DNA from: Paenibacillus sabinae T27
Lineage (GTDB): Bacteria > Bacillota > Bacilli > Paenibacillales > Paenibacillaceae
DNA: 64,000 nt
Reading direction: 5' to 3'
Assembly: GCF_000612505.1 (NCBI RefSeq)
Contig: NZ_CP004078.1
Coordinates: 1,414,001-1,478,000, forward strand
Shown here: positions 35,934 to 44,400 of the stretch, in pieces
Layout: each line of letters opens with the position of its first letter
Position numbering within the stretch: position 1 is the first letter of the stretch
The notes under the pieces: generated by a model
Seen by the model: only the letters and a program-made list of their open reading frames with translations
The model's database searches: none
Told to the model about the DNA's origin: nothing
Program-made: the position numbers and the translations under genes

Positions 35934-36524
35934 ATGATCGAAACGCAGGAGCTTCGGGACCGGCTGACCGGCATTTTTGAAGAGAGCGGTTGGTTGGGGG
36001 AGTTGTTCGAACGGGCGGGAAGCCTTGCTCCGCATCATCCGTACTATATCGGAGCGGGGTGCCTGGTGCAGACGGTCTGGAACGAGCTTACGGGCAGACC
36101 GCCGCTGTACGGAATCTCGGATATTGATATCGTCTATTTTGATAGCACGGACCTAAGCTATGAAGCGGAGAACAAGGTGGTAGAGCGGGGGAAACGTCTT
36201 TTCGCTAAGCTTCCTTTTCCTGTCGATATCAAGAATCAGGCCCGCGTTCACCTGTGGTATCCCGAAAGGTTCGGCGTTGGCCTTACGCCTTACGTTTCTC
36301 TTGAGGCGGCGATCGATAGCTGGCCTACGACGGCCACTTCGCTAGGCGTTCGTAAGGAGGCGGACGGTATCTGGCGGATTTACGCGCCTTTCGGCCTGGA
36401 GGACTTGTTCCGGCTGATTGTAAGGCCAAACAAGACTCTGGTGACGGAAAGCACGTATTACGCCAAGGCGGAGAAGTGGAGGAGCAGGTGGCCCGAGCTC
36501 ACCGTTCTTCCGTGGCGGACCTAG
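35934..36524 (+). CDS. Nucleotidyltransferase family protein (PF06042 type)
   Basis: 196 residues. GAGCLVQTVWNELTGRPPLYGISDIDIVYFD contains the minimal nucleotidyltransferase G-x-SDxDxxxFD metal site (seen here in two adjoining halves), followed by NQARVHLWYPERFG and a C-terminal IYAPFGLEDLFRLIVRPN. The family is related to minor nucleotidyltransferases of unknown substrate. ATG at 35934 follows GGGGAGGAATAGCTTAGCG. Confidence 0.87.
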   Translation: MIETQELRDRLTGIFEESGWLGELFERAGSLAPHHPYYIGAGCLVQTVWNELTGRPPLYGISDIDIVYFDSTDLSYEAENKVVERGKRLFAKLPFPVDIKNQARVHLWYPERFGVGLTPYVSLEAAIDSWPTTATSLGVRKEADGIWRIYAPFGLEDLFRLIVRPNKTLVTESTYYAKAEKWRSRWPELTVLPWRT

Positions 36525-36608
36525 CCGTTGCTTCCGGCTTCTTGCCATACCCGCGTTGTAGTAATCCAGAATTTGCCGCAGATCCTCTCTTTTATCGTCC
36601 ACATTCAT
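36342..36608 (-). CDS. Doubtful small frame antisense to the nucleotidyltransferase 3' end
   Basis: ATG at 36608 has a strong ribosome site (AAAGGGGGG) and starts with a plausible soluble helix (DDKREDLRQILDYYNAGMA), but after 28 codons it runs antisense through the nucleotidyltransferase gene and loses protein character. It is either the stump of a truncated gene or a chance frame. Confidence 0.25.
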   Translation of the reverse strand: MNVDDKREDLRQILDYYNAGMARSRKQRLGPPRKNGELGPPAPPLLRLGVIRAFRHQSLVWPYNQPEQVLQAERRVNPPDTVRLLTNA

Positions 36609-36789
36609 CCCCCCTTTGATATAAAGCGGAGTATATCTTGTGTTACCTGTTCTTGGATATAATCTATTTTTAAAGCTGTAAAGTTGTCCAAAAGGTGGTA
36701 AACTGTCTTCAACTTTAAGCGAGATTGCAGAGCTCAGCGCATGCACCGAAAGCGAAAATGAGCCACCCGAACAAGGAGGGGAAGACGGG

Positions 36790-37044
36790 ATGGAATGGTT
36801 AGAAATGAGACAGCTGTTTCCCAACCAGTATGTTTTGTTTTCCGTCCTTGAATATCATCAGGAAGGCACCCGAAGATTTATCGACAAGGTCGAGCCGATT
36901 CGCGCTGTTGCCGACGAAGACGCACGTACGGAATTCAATCAGGCCGGACCCGGAAAGCTGGTCTATCACACTTCCAGCAAGGTATGCGTGATCCGTATCC
37001 GCAGGAGAAAATACAACCGGGTAAGACGTAAAAAAACGAAGTAG
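36790..37044 (+). CDS. Small protein of unknown function
   Basis: 84 residues. It starts MEWLEMRQLFPNQYVLFSVL and carries LVYHTSSKVCVIRIR near the end, which fits a widespread small family of unknown function in Firmicutes (recalled, not checked). The last 15 residues are almost all Arg, Lys and Asn, an unusual basic tail that could bind nucleic acid. ATG at 36790 follows AAGGAGGGGAAGACGGG. Confidence 0.75.
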   Translation: MEWLEMRQLFPNQYVLFSVLEYHQEGTRRFIDKVEPIRAVADEDARTEFNQAGPGKLVYHTSSKVCVIRIRRRKYNRVRRKKTK

Positions 37045-37129
37045 CCCGCTTTTGCAAAAGATTGGCGATGGGTAAAGGGGCGGCGCAGGGAGATGCCCGT
37101 TTTAGCTTTTTTCAGGGGGAGGCGGTTGG

Positions 37130-37924
37130 TTGGAATCGGTAATTCGTTACTATGACGGCTATGATGAGGCTTCCAGACTGGTTAGGGACAATACCGGGAG
37201 GCTTGAGTTTATCACGACTGTGCATGTCCTGGACAAGTACATATCGAAAGATCATCAAATACTGGACGTTGGCGCCGGGACGGGGATTTATTCTTTTTAT
37301 TATGCGGAAAAAGGCCTTCCGGTTGTCTCGACCGATCTTTCGCCTAAGCATGTTGAGATCATCCAGGACAAGATCACAAGTGGAGGCTATTCGAATATAA
37401 TCGCCGAACGGGCGGATGCGACGGATCTCTCCAAGTTTAAGCCGGGCAGCTTTGACGCCGTTTTTTGTCTGGGGCCGATGTATCATCTCACAGATCAGAC
37501 GGATCAGCGCAAGTGCATAAGCGAATGTCTGAGGGTGCTGAGGCCTGGAGGGGTTTTGGCCGTCGCCTATATCAACAAGTTTTTTATACTCCCCTACCTC
37601 GTTAAGAGCAACTCCGGCTATCTGACCGACCAGTGGGTGGCGAAATTTCTGGAGCAGGGCGGAATCAGTTCGGCGGATGAGGACTGCTTTTGGACAGATG
37701 CGTATTTCCATACACCTGAAGAAATCGAGCAATTGCTCGGTGAACAAGGAGTAAGCAAGCTGGACCATGCGGCAGCCGACGGGATAGGCGTAATCATGAA
37801 GGATACCGTTAACCGGTTCAACAAGGAACAGTTCGACTCCTGGGTAAATTATCACCTAAGAACCTGCTCCGAGCCGTCCATTCTGGGAATCAGCAACCAC
37901 GGCTTGTATGTGGGACGAAAATAG
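37130..37924 (+). CDS. Class I SAM-dependent methyltransferase
   Basis: 264 residues. Motif I is ILDVGAGTGIYSFYYA, motif II VVSTDLSPKHVEII, and motif IV FDAVFCLGPMYHL. The C-terminal helical part is typical of small-molecule methyltransferases of the UbiE-like branch. TTG at 37130 is chosen because AGGGGGAGG lies 7 bases before it. Substrate unknown. GC content matches neighbouring genes, unlike the methyltransferase at 20853. Confidence 0.88.
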   Translation: MESVIRYYDGYDEASRLVRDNTGRLEFITTVHVLDKYISKDHQILDVGAGTGIYSFYYAEKGLPVVSTDLSPKHVEIIQDKITSGGYSNIIAERADATDLSKFKPGSFDAVFCLGPMYHLTDQTDQRKCISECLRVLRPGGVLAVAYINKFFILPYLVKSNSGYLTDQWVAKFLEQGGISSADEDCFWTDAYFHTPEEIEQLLGEQGVSKLDHAAADGIGVIMKDTVNRFNKEQFDSWVNYHLRTCSEPSILGISNHGLYVGRK

Positions 37925-37934
37925 CAGCACGCGC

Positions 37935-37978
37935 AAAAAAAGACAGGTCCGCCTTCGGGTGCGGAGGGGCCTGTCTTT
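37935..37978. terminator. Bidirectional terminator between converging genes
   Basis: AAAGACAGG(TC) pairs with (GG)CCTGTCTTT with an inner CCGC/GCGG stem. It is preceded by seven A and followed by TTTACC, so it can serve the methyltransferase and the alpha/beta hydrolase. Confidence 0.85.
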
Positions 37979-38000
37979 ACCGTTTATGGCGGTATTTCTG

Positions 38001-38954
38001 TTACGTTCGAAGGAGGCCTCGTCCGGCGGGGAGGTGGCGGATCAGCCAATCGAGCAGATCGTCCATCACCTCGCCGCGGTTCCGCTCATTCAGCATTTCA
38101 TGCCGGCCGTCCGGGTACAGCCGCACCTCCAGATCACTCACGCCCAGCCTCCGGTACAGCTCAGCCAGACGAAGAATTCCCTTGCCGTTCAAGCCGACCG
38201 GGTCCTTCTCGCCGGAGAACAAATAGACCGGCTTGTCTTTGCACAGCGAGCCCAGCACGGCTTTGGAATGGATATCCTGCAGCAGCCTGAAGAAATCCCG
38301 GAAGAACCGGGTCGTGCAGATCGCCCCGCAGAACGGGTCGGATATGAAGCTGTCGACCTCCGCATTGTCGCTGCTCAGCCAATCGAAGGCTGTGCGGACA
38401 AGGGAGAAGGAGCGGTTATTGCCGCCGAATACGATGCTGTTCAACAGCACGCTGCGATGCTGTTCGCCCTTAAGCGCCAGCTGAGCCCTGGCCAGCGCCT
38501 CTCCGAGCCGAAGCATCCCGCGGGGGCCGTTGCTCCCGCTCAAAATATAGCCCGCATATCTTTCGCTCCCCGGCTCGCACATCAGCTTCTGGGTAAGAAA
38601 CGAGCCCATGCTGTGCCCGAGCAGAAAAATGGGGAGTCCCGGATGCTTGCCTGACGCGATGGCGCCAATCTGAAGAAGGTTGCGGCGCATCCAGTAGAAG
38701 CCGTCGCATCCAGCATCGCCGAGCAGATCGATTCTTCCGGCTGTCTTGCCATGTCCCCTATGGTCTCCCGCATACACTGCGTAGCCCGCGGCGTTCAACC
38801 GGCCTGCCACTCGGACGTATCTGGCTGCCGTCTCGCACATACCGTGCGAGATCTGAACGATACCCCGGATAGGGCTTTCGGCCTCGGGCAGCCATTCATA
38901 GACGTGGATCGGGACGCCGAGAGGATCGGTCATTGTAAAGGTATGTTCTGTCAC
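38001..38954 (-). CDS. Alpha/beta hydrolase (monoacylglycerol lipase-like)
   Basis: 317 residues of the hydrolase_4 / serine aminopeptidase S33 type. The oxyanion region has ISHGMCE, YAGDHRGHGKT follows, the nucleophile elbow is LLGHSMGSF, and the late Asp and His lie in GEKDPVG and YPDGRHEML. There is no signal peptide, so it is cytoplasmic. GTG at 38954 follows TAGGAGGAACAACCG. It is the last gene of the leftward ytqA-ytqB-manA run, 100 bases after manA, and may have its own promoter. Confidence 0.9.
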   Translation of the reverse strand: MTEHTFTMTDPLGVPIHVYEWLPEAESPIRGIVQISHGMCETAARYVRVAGRLNAAGYAVYAGDHRGHGKTAGRIDLLGDAGCDGFYWMRRNLLQIGAIASGKHPGLPIFLLGHSMGSFLTQKLMCEPGSERYAGYILSGSNGPRGMLRLGEALARAQLALKGEQHRSVLLNSIVFGGNNRSFSLVRTAFDWLSSDNAEVDSFISDPFCGAICTTRFFRDFFRLLQDIHSKAVLGSLCKDKPVYLFSGEKDPVGLNGKGILRLAELYRRLGVSDLEVRLYPDGRHEMLNERNRGEVMDDLLDWLIRHLPAGRGLLRT

Positions 38955-39053
38955 CGGTTGTTCCTCCTATTAAACAAGCGGCAGCTGCGGGGTCGGATCG
39001 GGAGAAGCTTCAATATGCACACCGGGAGCGCCGCCTATGAGGCCGAATCAATT

Positions 39054-40022
39054 TTAAGGCAAATACGAGCGAAGCAGGGTGGCCTGCCCTTCAATGGTAT
39101 AGGCGCCGAGATTGGCCGGGAGCAGATAGCATTCGCCCGCCGAATACGGCTGGGAGCCGCCCTCCCATAAGAGGTGCCCGCTTCCTTCGCAGACAACCAG
39201 CACCGTAAAGCTCTCCGGATTGGTTTCAAGGCCCCAGCTGCCGTTTACAATGCCTTTTTCCACGATAAAATAAGGCGACACCGCCAGACGCAGCCATTCT
39301 CCGGGCACCGCGCCGTCCGTCTTCATGGAAGTCGCCCCCGCGCCTTCGTAAGCGGTGACGTTCAGCGAATCCTCGATATGCAGCTCGCGGGGCTTGCCGT
39401 CCAGGCCGGGCCGGTCGTAGTCGTAGATCCGGTATGTAGTGTCGGAGTTCTGCTGGATTTCCGCAACGACGACGCCCGCGCAGAGGGCATGCACCGTTCC
39501 GGCCGGAATATAGAACGTATCCCCTGCCGAAACCGGCACCTCCTGAAGGAGTTCCATGACCGAGCCGTCTTCCAGTGCTTGCCGCAGACTTTCGCGGTTC
39601 ACGCCTTCCTTAAGGCCGTAGATGATTTTGGCGCCAGGCTCGGCTTCAAGCACGTACCACATTTCAGTCTTCCCTAGCTCGCCCTTGGGCAGTCGCTCGT
39701 AGTCGTCGGTGGGATGAACCTGAACGGACAGGTTGTCGTTGCAGTCCAGCAGCTTGATCAGGAGAGGGAATCTTCCGCTTGCTTCCGAATGGCCTTTGCT
39801 GCCGAACCATTCACGCCCGTAAGCTTCGCGGATCTCGTCCAGGCCTTTGCCCGCGAGTTCGCCGTTCACGACGGCAGAGGTTCCGTTCGGGTGGTCGGCA
39901 ATCATCCAGCCTTCACCGATATGGCCTTCGGGCAGGTCAAGACCGAACTTCTCCAGGGCTCGTCCGCCCCAGACCCGTTCTTTGAATTCCGGTTGAAATT
40001 TTAAAGGGTACGGCAAAGTCAT
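39054..40022 (-). CDS. manA: Mannose-6-phosphate isomerase, class I
   Basis: 322 residues, the short Bacillus-type ManA. It interconverts mannose-6-phosphate and fructose-6-phosphate. Zinc ligands are seen in LSVQVHPTDDYE and in the later PAGTVHALCAG, with RIYDYDRPG after them. ATG at 40022 follows GAGAGGAAGATGAACC. It starts 20 bases after ytqB and is probably co-transcribed with it, although the functions are not obviously related. Confidence 0.94.
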   Translation of the reverse strand: MTLPYPLKFQPEFKERVWGGRALEKFGLDLPEGHIGEGWMIADHPNGTSAVVNGELAGKGLDEIREAYGREWFGSKGHSEASGRFPLLIKLLDCNDNLSVQVHPTDDYERLPKGELGKTEMWYVLEAEPGAKIIYGLKEGVNRESLRQALEDGSVMELLQEVPVSAGDTFYIPAGTVHALCAGVVVAEIQQNSDTTYRIYDYDRPGLDGKPRELHIEDSLNVTAYEGAGATSMKTDGAVPGEWLRLAVSPYFIVEKGIVNGSWGLETNPESFTVLVVCEGSGHLLWEGGSQPYSAGECYLLPANLGAYTIEGQATLLRSYLP

Positions 40023-40042
40023 GGTTCATCTTCCTCTCCAAT

Positions 40043-40654
40043 TCAAATTTGGGAATCCAGTCCCTTCTTTTTCTCAAGCGCGATAACATAGGGCGCCGTC
40101 TTGCGCTGAAGCTGGCGGTACACGATGGCGCTTGCCGTCTGCTGCGGAACGGAGGACGCCCAGGCCATGACTGCTTCCGCCTCCAGCTCTCCGCCGGGAT
40201 GTCCAGGGTACAGAACCGCCGTTACGATCCCGCCCGGCCGGAGAAGCCCGACGGAGGCTTCCAGCGCAGCAACCGAGCTGTCTGGCAGAGTGATCACACT
40301 CTTGTCCGCATCATCCGAGGGAAGATAGCCGAAGTTGAACATGACGGCTCCGACGCTGCCTCGCCATGACGGGGGTAACTCTTCGGCCATCGCGGCATGG
40401 CTCTTTAGCAGAAGCGTGGAAGGAGCGAGGGCGTTCCTTTCTTCCTCTCTGGCGCGGCTCAGCCGCTCTTCGGCTAGCCTCAAAGACTCGGGCTGGATAT
40501 CAAAGCCGTAGACCTCGCCTCTTGGCCCAACCGCCTTGGTCAGGAACAGCGTGTCCGCGCCGGTTCCAACCGTGGCATCCACGGCGCGATCGCCGGGGGA
40601 AAGGCGCTCTTGCACCATTTTATGAGCGAAGCTCAGGACGGATAGGAAGCCCAT
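40043..40654 (-). CDS. mnmM: tRNA 5-aminomethyl-2-thiouridine methyltransferase MnmM (YtqB)
   Basis: 203 residues of the rRNA_methylase / YtqB family, shown in Bacillus to carry out the last methylation to mnm5s2U34 in tRNA. SAM motif I reads VDATVGTGADTLFL, then GFDIQPESL, and the active region has MFNFGYLPSDDADKSV. ATG at 40654 overlaps the stop of ytqA by one base (TGATG) with GGAG 9 bases before it, which argues against the TTG at 40669. Confidence 0.92.
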   Translation of the reverse strand: MGFLSVLSFAHKMVQERLSPGDRAVDATVGTGADTLFLTKAVGPRGEVYGFDIQPESLRLAEERLSRAREEERNALAPSTLLLKSHAAMAEELPPSWRGSVGAVMFNFGYLPSDDADKSVITLPDSSVAALEASVGLLRPGGIVTAVLYPGHPGGELEAEAVMAWASSVPQQTASAIVYRQLQRKTAPYVIALEKKKGLDSQI

Positions 40655-41610
40655 CAGCGCTTTCTCCAATACTTACCCTGCCAGGTATCCCTGCGCACCA
40701 GCTCATTGTCGATTGCGTTAAGCACTTCCCATTTCTTGAGGCTCCACATCGGCCCGATCAGCAGATCGCGAGGAGCGTCACCGGTCAGGCGGTGCACAAT
40801 CATTTCAGGCGGCAGCATTTCCAGCGAGTCGGCGATAAGCTTCACATATTCGTCCTGCTCCAGGAACCGCAGCAGCCCCGCCTCGTACTGCTTGACCATC
40901 GGCGTTTTACGCATCAGATGCAGAAGATGGATTTTGATGCCCTGCACATCCATCTGCGATACGGCGGACACCGTTTCGAGCATCATTTCGTGGGTTTCCT
41001 GCGGGAGGCCGTGGATAATGTGCGTGCAGACCCGGATGCCGCGGCTGCGCAGCTTCTCTACAGCCTCGTAATAGCACTCTGTATCATGCGCCCGGTTAAT
41101 GAGCCGCGAGGTGGACTCGTGGATCGTCTGCAATCCCATTTCCACCCACAGATACGTCCGTTCGTTCAATTCCGCCAGATAATCGACAACATCATCCGGC
41201 AGGCAGTCGGGACGGGTGGCGATGGACAAACCGACGACTCCGGGCTGCTCAAGGATAACCTCGTAATACTCCCGCAGTTCCTCGACCGGCGCGTAAGTGT
41301 TGGTATAGGCCTGGAAATAGCCGATATACTTGGCGTTCGGCCACTTCAGATGCTGGCGGTCGCGGACGCTTCCGAACTGGGTCACCAGATCGTCACGCCG
41401 GCTTCCGGCGAAATCTCCCGAGCCTCTTGCGCTGCAAAACGTGCAGCCTCCCTTGGCAATGGAGCCGTCGCGGTTGGGGCAGGTAAAGCCGGCGTCGAGC
41501 ATAACTTTGAACACTTTGTCGCCAAACTGCTCGCGCATTTCGTAATTCCAGGTATGAAAACGTTTATCTCCCCACAGCAAGGCTGCAGAAGGGACTTCAA
41601 GTATAGTCAT
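40654..41610 (-). CDS. ytqA: Radical SAM protein YtqA (TIGR01212 type)
   Basis: 318 residues. The cluster motif is the unusual CPNRDGSIAKGGCTFCSARG (Cys spacing longer than CxxxCxxC), followed by SIATRPDCLPDDVVDYL and VEMGLQTIHESTSRLINRA in two blocks. In Bacillus ytqA and ytqB form an operon and YtqA has been reported to act in the same tRNA wobble-uridine pathway (named MnmL; from memory). ATG at 41610 follows TAAAGGAGACATCC. Confidence 0.92.
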   Translation of the reverse strand: MTILEVPSAALLWGDKRFHTWNYEMREQFGDKVFKVMLDAGFTCPNRDGSIAKGGCTFCSARGSGDFAGSRRDDLVTQFGSVRDRQHLKWPNAKYIGYFQAYTNTYAPVEELREYYEVILEQPGVVGLSIATRPDCLPDDVVDYLAELNERTYLWVEMGLQTIHESTSRLINRAHDTECYYEAVEKLRSRGIRVCTHIIHGLPQETHEMMLETVSAVSQMDVQGIKIHLLHLMRKTPMVKQYEAGLLRFLEQDEYVKLIADSLEMLPPEMIVHRLTGDAPRDLLIGPMWSLKKWEVLNAIDNELVRRDTWQGKYWRKR

Positions 41611-41926
41611 GGATGTCTCCTTTAATTGCAAGTAATCATGTTACACGAGTTCATTGTATCAAAAATCGGGGTAGAACGTAACCGGACCGGGTCCCCGGGC
41701 GATTGGGCAAAAAAGCCGATGGTTAGCGCAGTCAAAACCGGTTGGCAGGCAGGCCAAAAATAGGCCGGAAGAACGAGGAAATTGGCTTGAAAATACTTAC
41801 ACGCCATGTTATATTCTAAGTGTAAAAACGCTTCATCGTTACCCGGCCGGAAGGCCGGAATCAATGAAGGAATTCATTAATCTCTTGTCGCCGTGGTCAA
41901 TTATATTAACCGTGAGGTGATCAAAC
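41611..41926. other. Divergent intergenic region with a structured leader
   Basis: No gene. It holds the promoter region of ytqA at its left end and, on the right, a clear sigma-A promoter (41787-41815) and a leader of about 100 bases for the small gene at 41927. The leader folds as CTTCAT ... CCGGCC-GGAA-GGCCGG ... ATGAAG (about 41831-41874). Confidence 0.6.
41787..41815 (+). promoter_or_regulatory. Sigma-A promoter of the 60-residue protein gene
   Basis: TTGAAA (41787-41792), 17-base spacer, TATATT (41810-41815). Confidence 0.7.
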
Positions 41927-42109
41927 ATGAATTCTCAAGCCGTACATCCTGAAAGCAGAGGTCCGATCGATGTCCAGCTGACTCCCGACGAGGCTCTTGC
42001 GCTTACGGGCGTGGAATTTAAAGGGAATCCGAAGATCAAGACGGAAGCGCAGCGCAAAATTCGCAATGCTTTCGAGAAGACATTTGATTTTAACTCCGAA
42101 GCAAGATAG
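41927..42109 (+). CDS. Small hydrophilic protein of unknown function
   Basis: 60 residues, soluble, no membrane segment, with TPDEALALTGVEFKGNP and QRKIRNAFEKTFDFN. I do not recognise a named family; the gene is well formed, with GTGAGGTGATCAAAC before ATG 41927, its own promoter and a terminator, so it is very likely real. Confidence 0.75.
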   Translation: MNSQAVHPESRGPIDVQLTPDEALALTGVEFKGNPKIKTEAQRKIRNAFEKTFDFNSEAR

Positions 42110-42156
42110 ACTATGAGTTGTTGAAATTAGGGACCCCAATTCCAAATACAACAGAG

Positions 42157-42209
42157 AAGGAATTTCCTCATGCTTTCGCTTTAGGCGGGAGATCGGGAAA
42201 TTCCTTTTT
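42157..42209 (+). terminator. Terminator after the 60-residue protein gene
   Basis: AAGGAATTTCC and GGAAATTCCTT form an 11-base stem with a 28-base loop, followed by TTTCTTTTTC. Confidence 0.7.
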
Positions 42210-42350
42210 CTTTTTCGCTTTTTTCATCTTTACTTTTGGCGGCAAGTTAGGCACAATATTGCAGTTGACAGGGAATGAACCGAAATGCCCAGTAACCGAT
42301 TCGAGGCGTTTCTTCATGGCTAAATTTTGCTCAAATTGAAAGGAGTAAAC

Positions 42351-43064
42351 ATGCGTTTACGCGGAAGAAAAGGAATACGCGAAAGTCTGGAGCAGCAGAC
42401 CGATCTGGTCGTGCTCGACGCTCGCAGCCACAAAGGACAATGGTCCGATTTTTTTGGAAACGACCGCCCGATTTATGTCGAGTTCGGAATGGGGAAAGGC
42501 CAGTTCATCAGCCAGATGAGCCGCAAGTACCCGGAGATCAATTTCATCGGCGTCGATATGTACGATGAGCTGATCCGCCGCGGCGCGGAAAAAGCCCGTA
42601 TCGCTTGGGAGCCGGAGGGAGTGGAGACCCCGCCGAATCTAAAGCTTGCGCTGGCCAATATCGAATATGCGGAGGAAGTGTTCGCCGAGGGAGAGCTTCA
42701 ACGGATTTATTTGAACTTCAGCGATCCGTGGCCGAAGTCGAAGCATGCCCGCCGCAGATTGACGCATCCCCGGTTCCTGCACAAATATCGCGGGCTGCTT
42801 GGCTCGCTGGGAGAGATTCATTTGAAGACAGATTCGCGCAGCCTGTTCGAATTTTCCCTGAATTCCTTTGCCGACTTCGGCCTGCAGATGACGAACATTT
42901 CGCTTGATCTCCACGCGGGAGGCATTAACGAAGAGCATGTCATGACCGAGTATGAAACCAAGTTCGTCGGCCAGGGCGTTCACATCCACCGCTGCGAAGC
43001 GATTGTTGGAACGGAAGCGCTGGAACGTTATCAAGCCGCACGTTTGGACAAATATAGACTGTAA
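42351..43064 (+). CDS. trmB: tRNA (guanine-46-N7)-methyltransferase
   Basis: 237 residues. It makes m7G46 in the tRNA variable loop. Signatures are YVEFGMGKGQFI (SAM), FIGVDMYDEL and the very specific YLNFSDPWPKSKHARRRLTH, then TDSRSLFEFS. ATG at 42351 follows GAAAGGAGTAAAC; the frame upstream to 42327 is unlikely. Monocistronic, with two terminators behind it. Confidence 0.95.
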   Translation: MRLRGRKGIRESLEQQTDLVVLDARSHKGQWSDFFGNDRPIYVEFGMGKGQFISQMSRKYPEINFIGVDMYDELIRRGAEKARIAWEPEGVETPPNLKLALANIEYAEEVFAEGELQRIYLNFSDPWPKSKHARRRLTHPRFLHKYRGLLGSLGEIHLKTDSRSLFEFSLNSFADFGLQMTNISLDLHAGGINEEHVMTEYETKFVGQGVHIHRCEAIVGTEALERYQAARLDKYRL

Positions 43065-43122
43065 CCGGCAAGGCGCTGATGGAACACCCATAAACTCCGC
43101 CGGGACACCGCATTTCCATGAC

Positions 43123-43164
43123 AAAAAGAGGGTCTTTCAGCTTATGCCGGCAGAACCCTCTTTT
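43123..43164 (+). terminator. First terminator after trmB
   Basis: AAAAGAGGGT pairs with the AACCCTCTTTT region around a 20-base loop, then TTTTG. Confidence 0.75.
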
Positions 43165-43187
43165 GATGTCTCCCAAAGGATATGAAT

Positions 43188-43212
43188 CGGGGCGTTTCGC
43201 CCCGGTTTTTTT
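43188..43212 (+). terminator. Second terminator after trmB
   Basis: CGGGGCG, loop TTT, CGCCCCG, then GTTTTTTT. A compact strong terminator. Confidence 0.9.
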
Positions 43213-43285
43213 GAAAATATAAGAATGTATAAGCCGGGCGCTTATCATTTTGACTTATATTTCTACGAGAAACGCATCTGCGTCT

Positions 43286-43308
43286 TAAAAAGACGCCGTC
43301 GGGCGTTT
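43286..43308 (-). terminator. Candidate terminator of the PAP2 gene
   Basis: On the minus strand ACGCC, loop CGAC, GGCGT, then CTTTTT. A short stem but a good T-run, 140 bases after the stop. Confidence 0.5.
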
Positions 43309-43447
43309 CTTCTTGGAAAAGCGTTCGCGGTGCCAGGCTCATACCGGCGGACTATTTTTGCCTCCCGGGTATAAAAAAACCAATCCAAGGCAAGCGTGGT
43401 AAGAATGACTATATCTGCCCCGGTGCACAGCCCGGCTTGACGCGGTC

Positions 43448-43975
43448 CTAACTCCACAAGGTAACCGTTCCTGCGGCAACGGCTGTGCCGATCAAAGCGC
43501 CGGCCGCCACATCGGAGGGATAATGGAGTCCAAGATAAATCCGCGAGAATCCCACAGTAAGGGCAATCGGCAGCAGGATGAAAGCCAGAACGGGAAAAGC
43601 TGCGATATAAGGCACAACGGAAGCGAAGATAGCCGTCGTATGCCCGGACGGGAACGAATGGTCTTTGAGCGGATTGCGGAACGTATTCGTTCCGGGCAGC
43701 GCCAGGTAAGGACGCACCCGGGGATACAGCCTTTTGGCGACAGCGACCGGAAGATGGCTGACGGCCAGGGCGATCAGCGCCTGCTGGGCGGGCAGCTTCA
43801 GCGTATGCGGGGCAATTCCCCATACCAGAAGACTGATTCCGATGCTGGCCGTAGCTCCGCCCAGATGGGTCAGATAAAAGAGCCAGAAATTCAAGTGACG
43901 GTTGTGCAGCCGCCCGTTGATCCAGTGAAACAGGCGCTGCTCTGCAGTAAGCAATTTTAACATTTTAGGTCTCAT
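43448..43975 (-). CDS. PAP2-family phosphatase
   Basis: 175 residues with five to six membrane helices. The three PAP2 phosphatase motifs are present: KRLYPRVRP, PSGHT, and SRIYLGLHYPSDVAAG. Family members dephosphorylate undecaprenyl pyrophosphate (BcrC-like) or phosphatidate at the outer membrane face. ATG at 43975 follows ACGGAGGGACCACT. The longer frame to 44047 lacks a ribosome site. Confidence 0.9.
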   Translation of the reverse strand: MRPKMLKLLTAEQRLFHWINGRLHNRHLNFWLFYLTHLGGATASIGISLLVWGIAPHTLKLPAQQALIALAVSHLPVAVAKRLYPRVRPYLALPGTNTFRNPLKDHSFPSGHTTAIFASVVPYIAAFPVLAFILLPIALTVGFSRIYLGLHYPSDVAAGALIGTAVAAGTVTLWS

Positions 43976-44400
43976 AGTGGTCCCTCCGTTTGTAACGGCA
44001 GCCGGATGACCGGCCTTGATTAGGATAACCCGCTTTTGCCTGTACAACTACCCTCATCATACTTTTTTGCACAAACCGATTTCAAGAAAAAGGTCGGTTT
44101 TGCGCGAAAAATGACAGCTTTGACTTAGAGTGCCATTAAGCCGTACAATGATTCAAGCGGCCTTTCCACGTTTATATGGTAACAGAGAAAATCAAGCGTT
44201 TTGTAAAGTCAGGGACGCTGGGCAGAAATTCCATATCGACGGCATATATAAAAAAGGATAAGCCCGCCGGGAATAACCGCTTGGACATCGAAGCGATGTA
44301 CGCCAGGCGTTCAAGCCTGCAGCAAAAGGGTCATTAACCACAGTTCAAAAGGTCAAAGACAAAAAGAACCTGAACCAAAAAAAGGGGGCATCAAAGGATC
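43976..44400. other. Divergent region with a 250-base leader of the glycosyltransferase gene
   Basis: No gene. Besides the promoter at 44120-44149 there is an imperfect hairpin at about 44070-44105 (ACCGA/TCGGT) and a long untranslated leader to 44401. The leader is not matched to a riboswitch class I know; in particular the c-di-GMP-I core (GGACGCAAAGCC) is absent. Confidence 0.5.
44120..44149 (+). promoter_or_regulatory. Sigma-A promoter of the GT2 gene
   Basis: TTGACT (44120-44125), 18-base spacer, TACAAT (44144-44149). Confidence 0.65.

Larger units (their letters stand above)
43065..43447. other. Intergenic between converging trmB and PAP2 genes
   Basis: No gene supported; it contains three hairpins (43123-43164, 43188-43212, 43286-43308). 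A leftward frame past the PAP2 stop gives one membrane-like stretch (ADIVILTTLALDWFFY) in another frame, without a start. Confidence 0.55.

Noticed and set aside
43263..43447. Leftward membrane-like peptide past the PAP2 stop, suggesting a frameshifted PAP2 C-terminus
   Set aside because: PAP2 already has all three motifs and a normal length; the peptide is in another frame with no start codon and ends inside a terminator-like hairpin.
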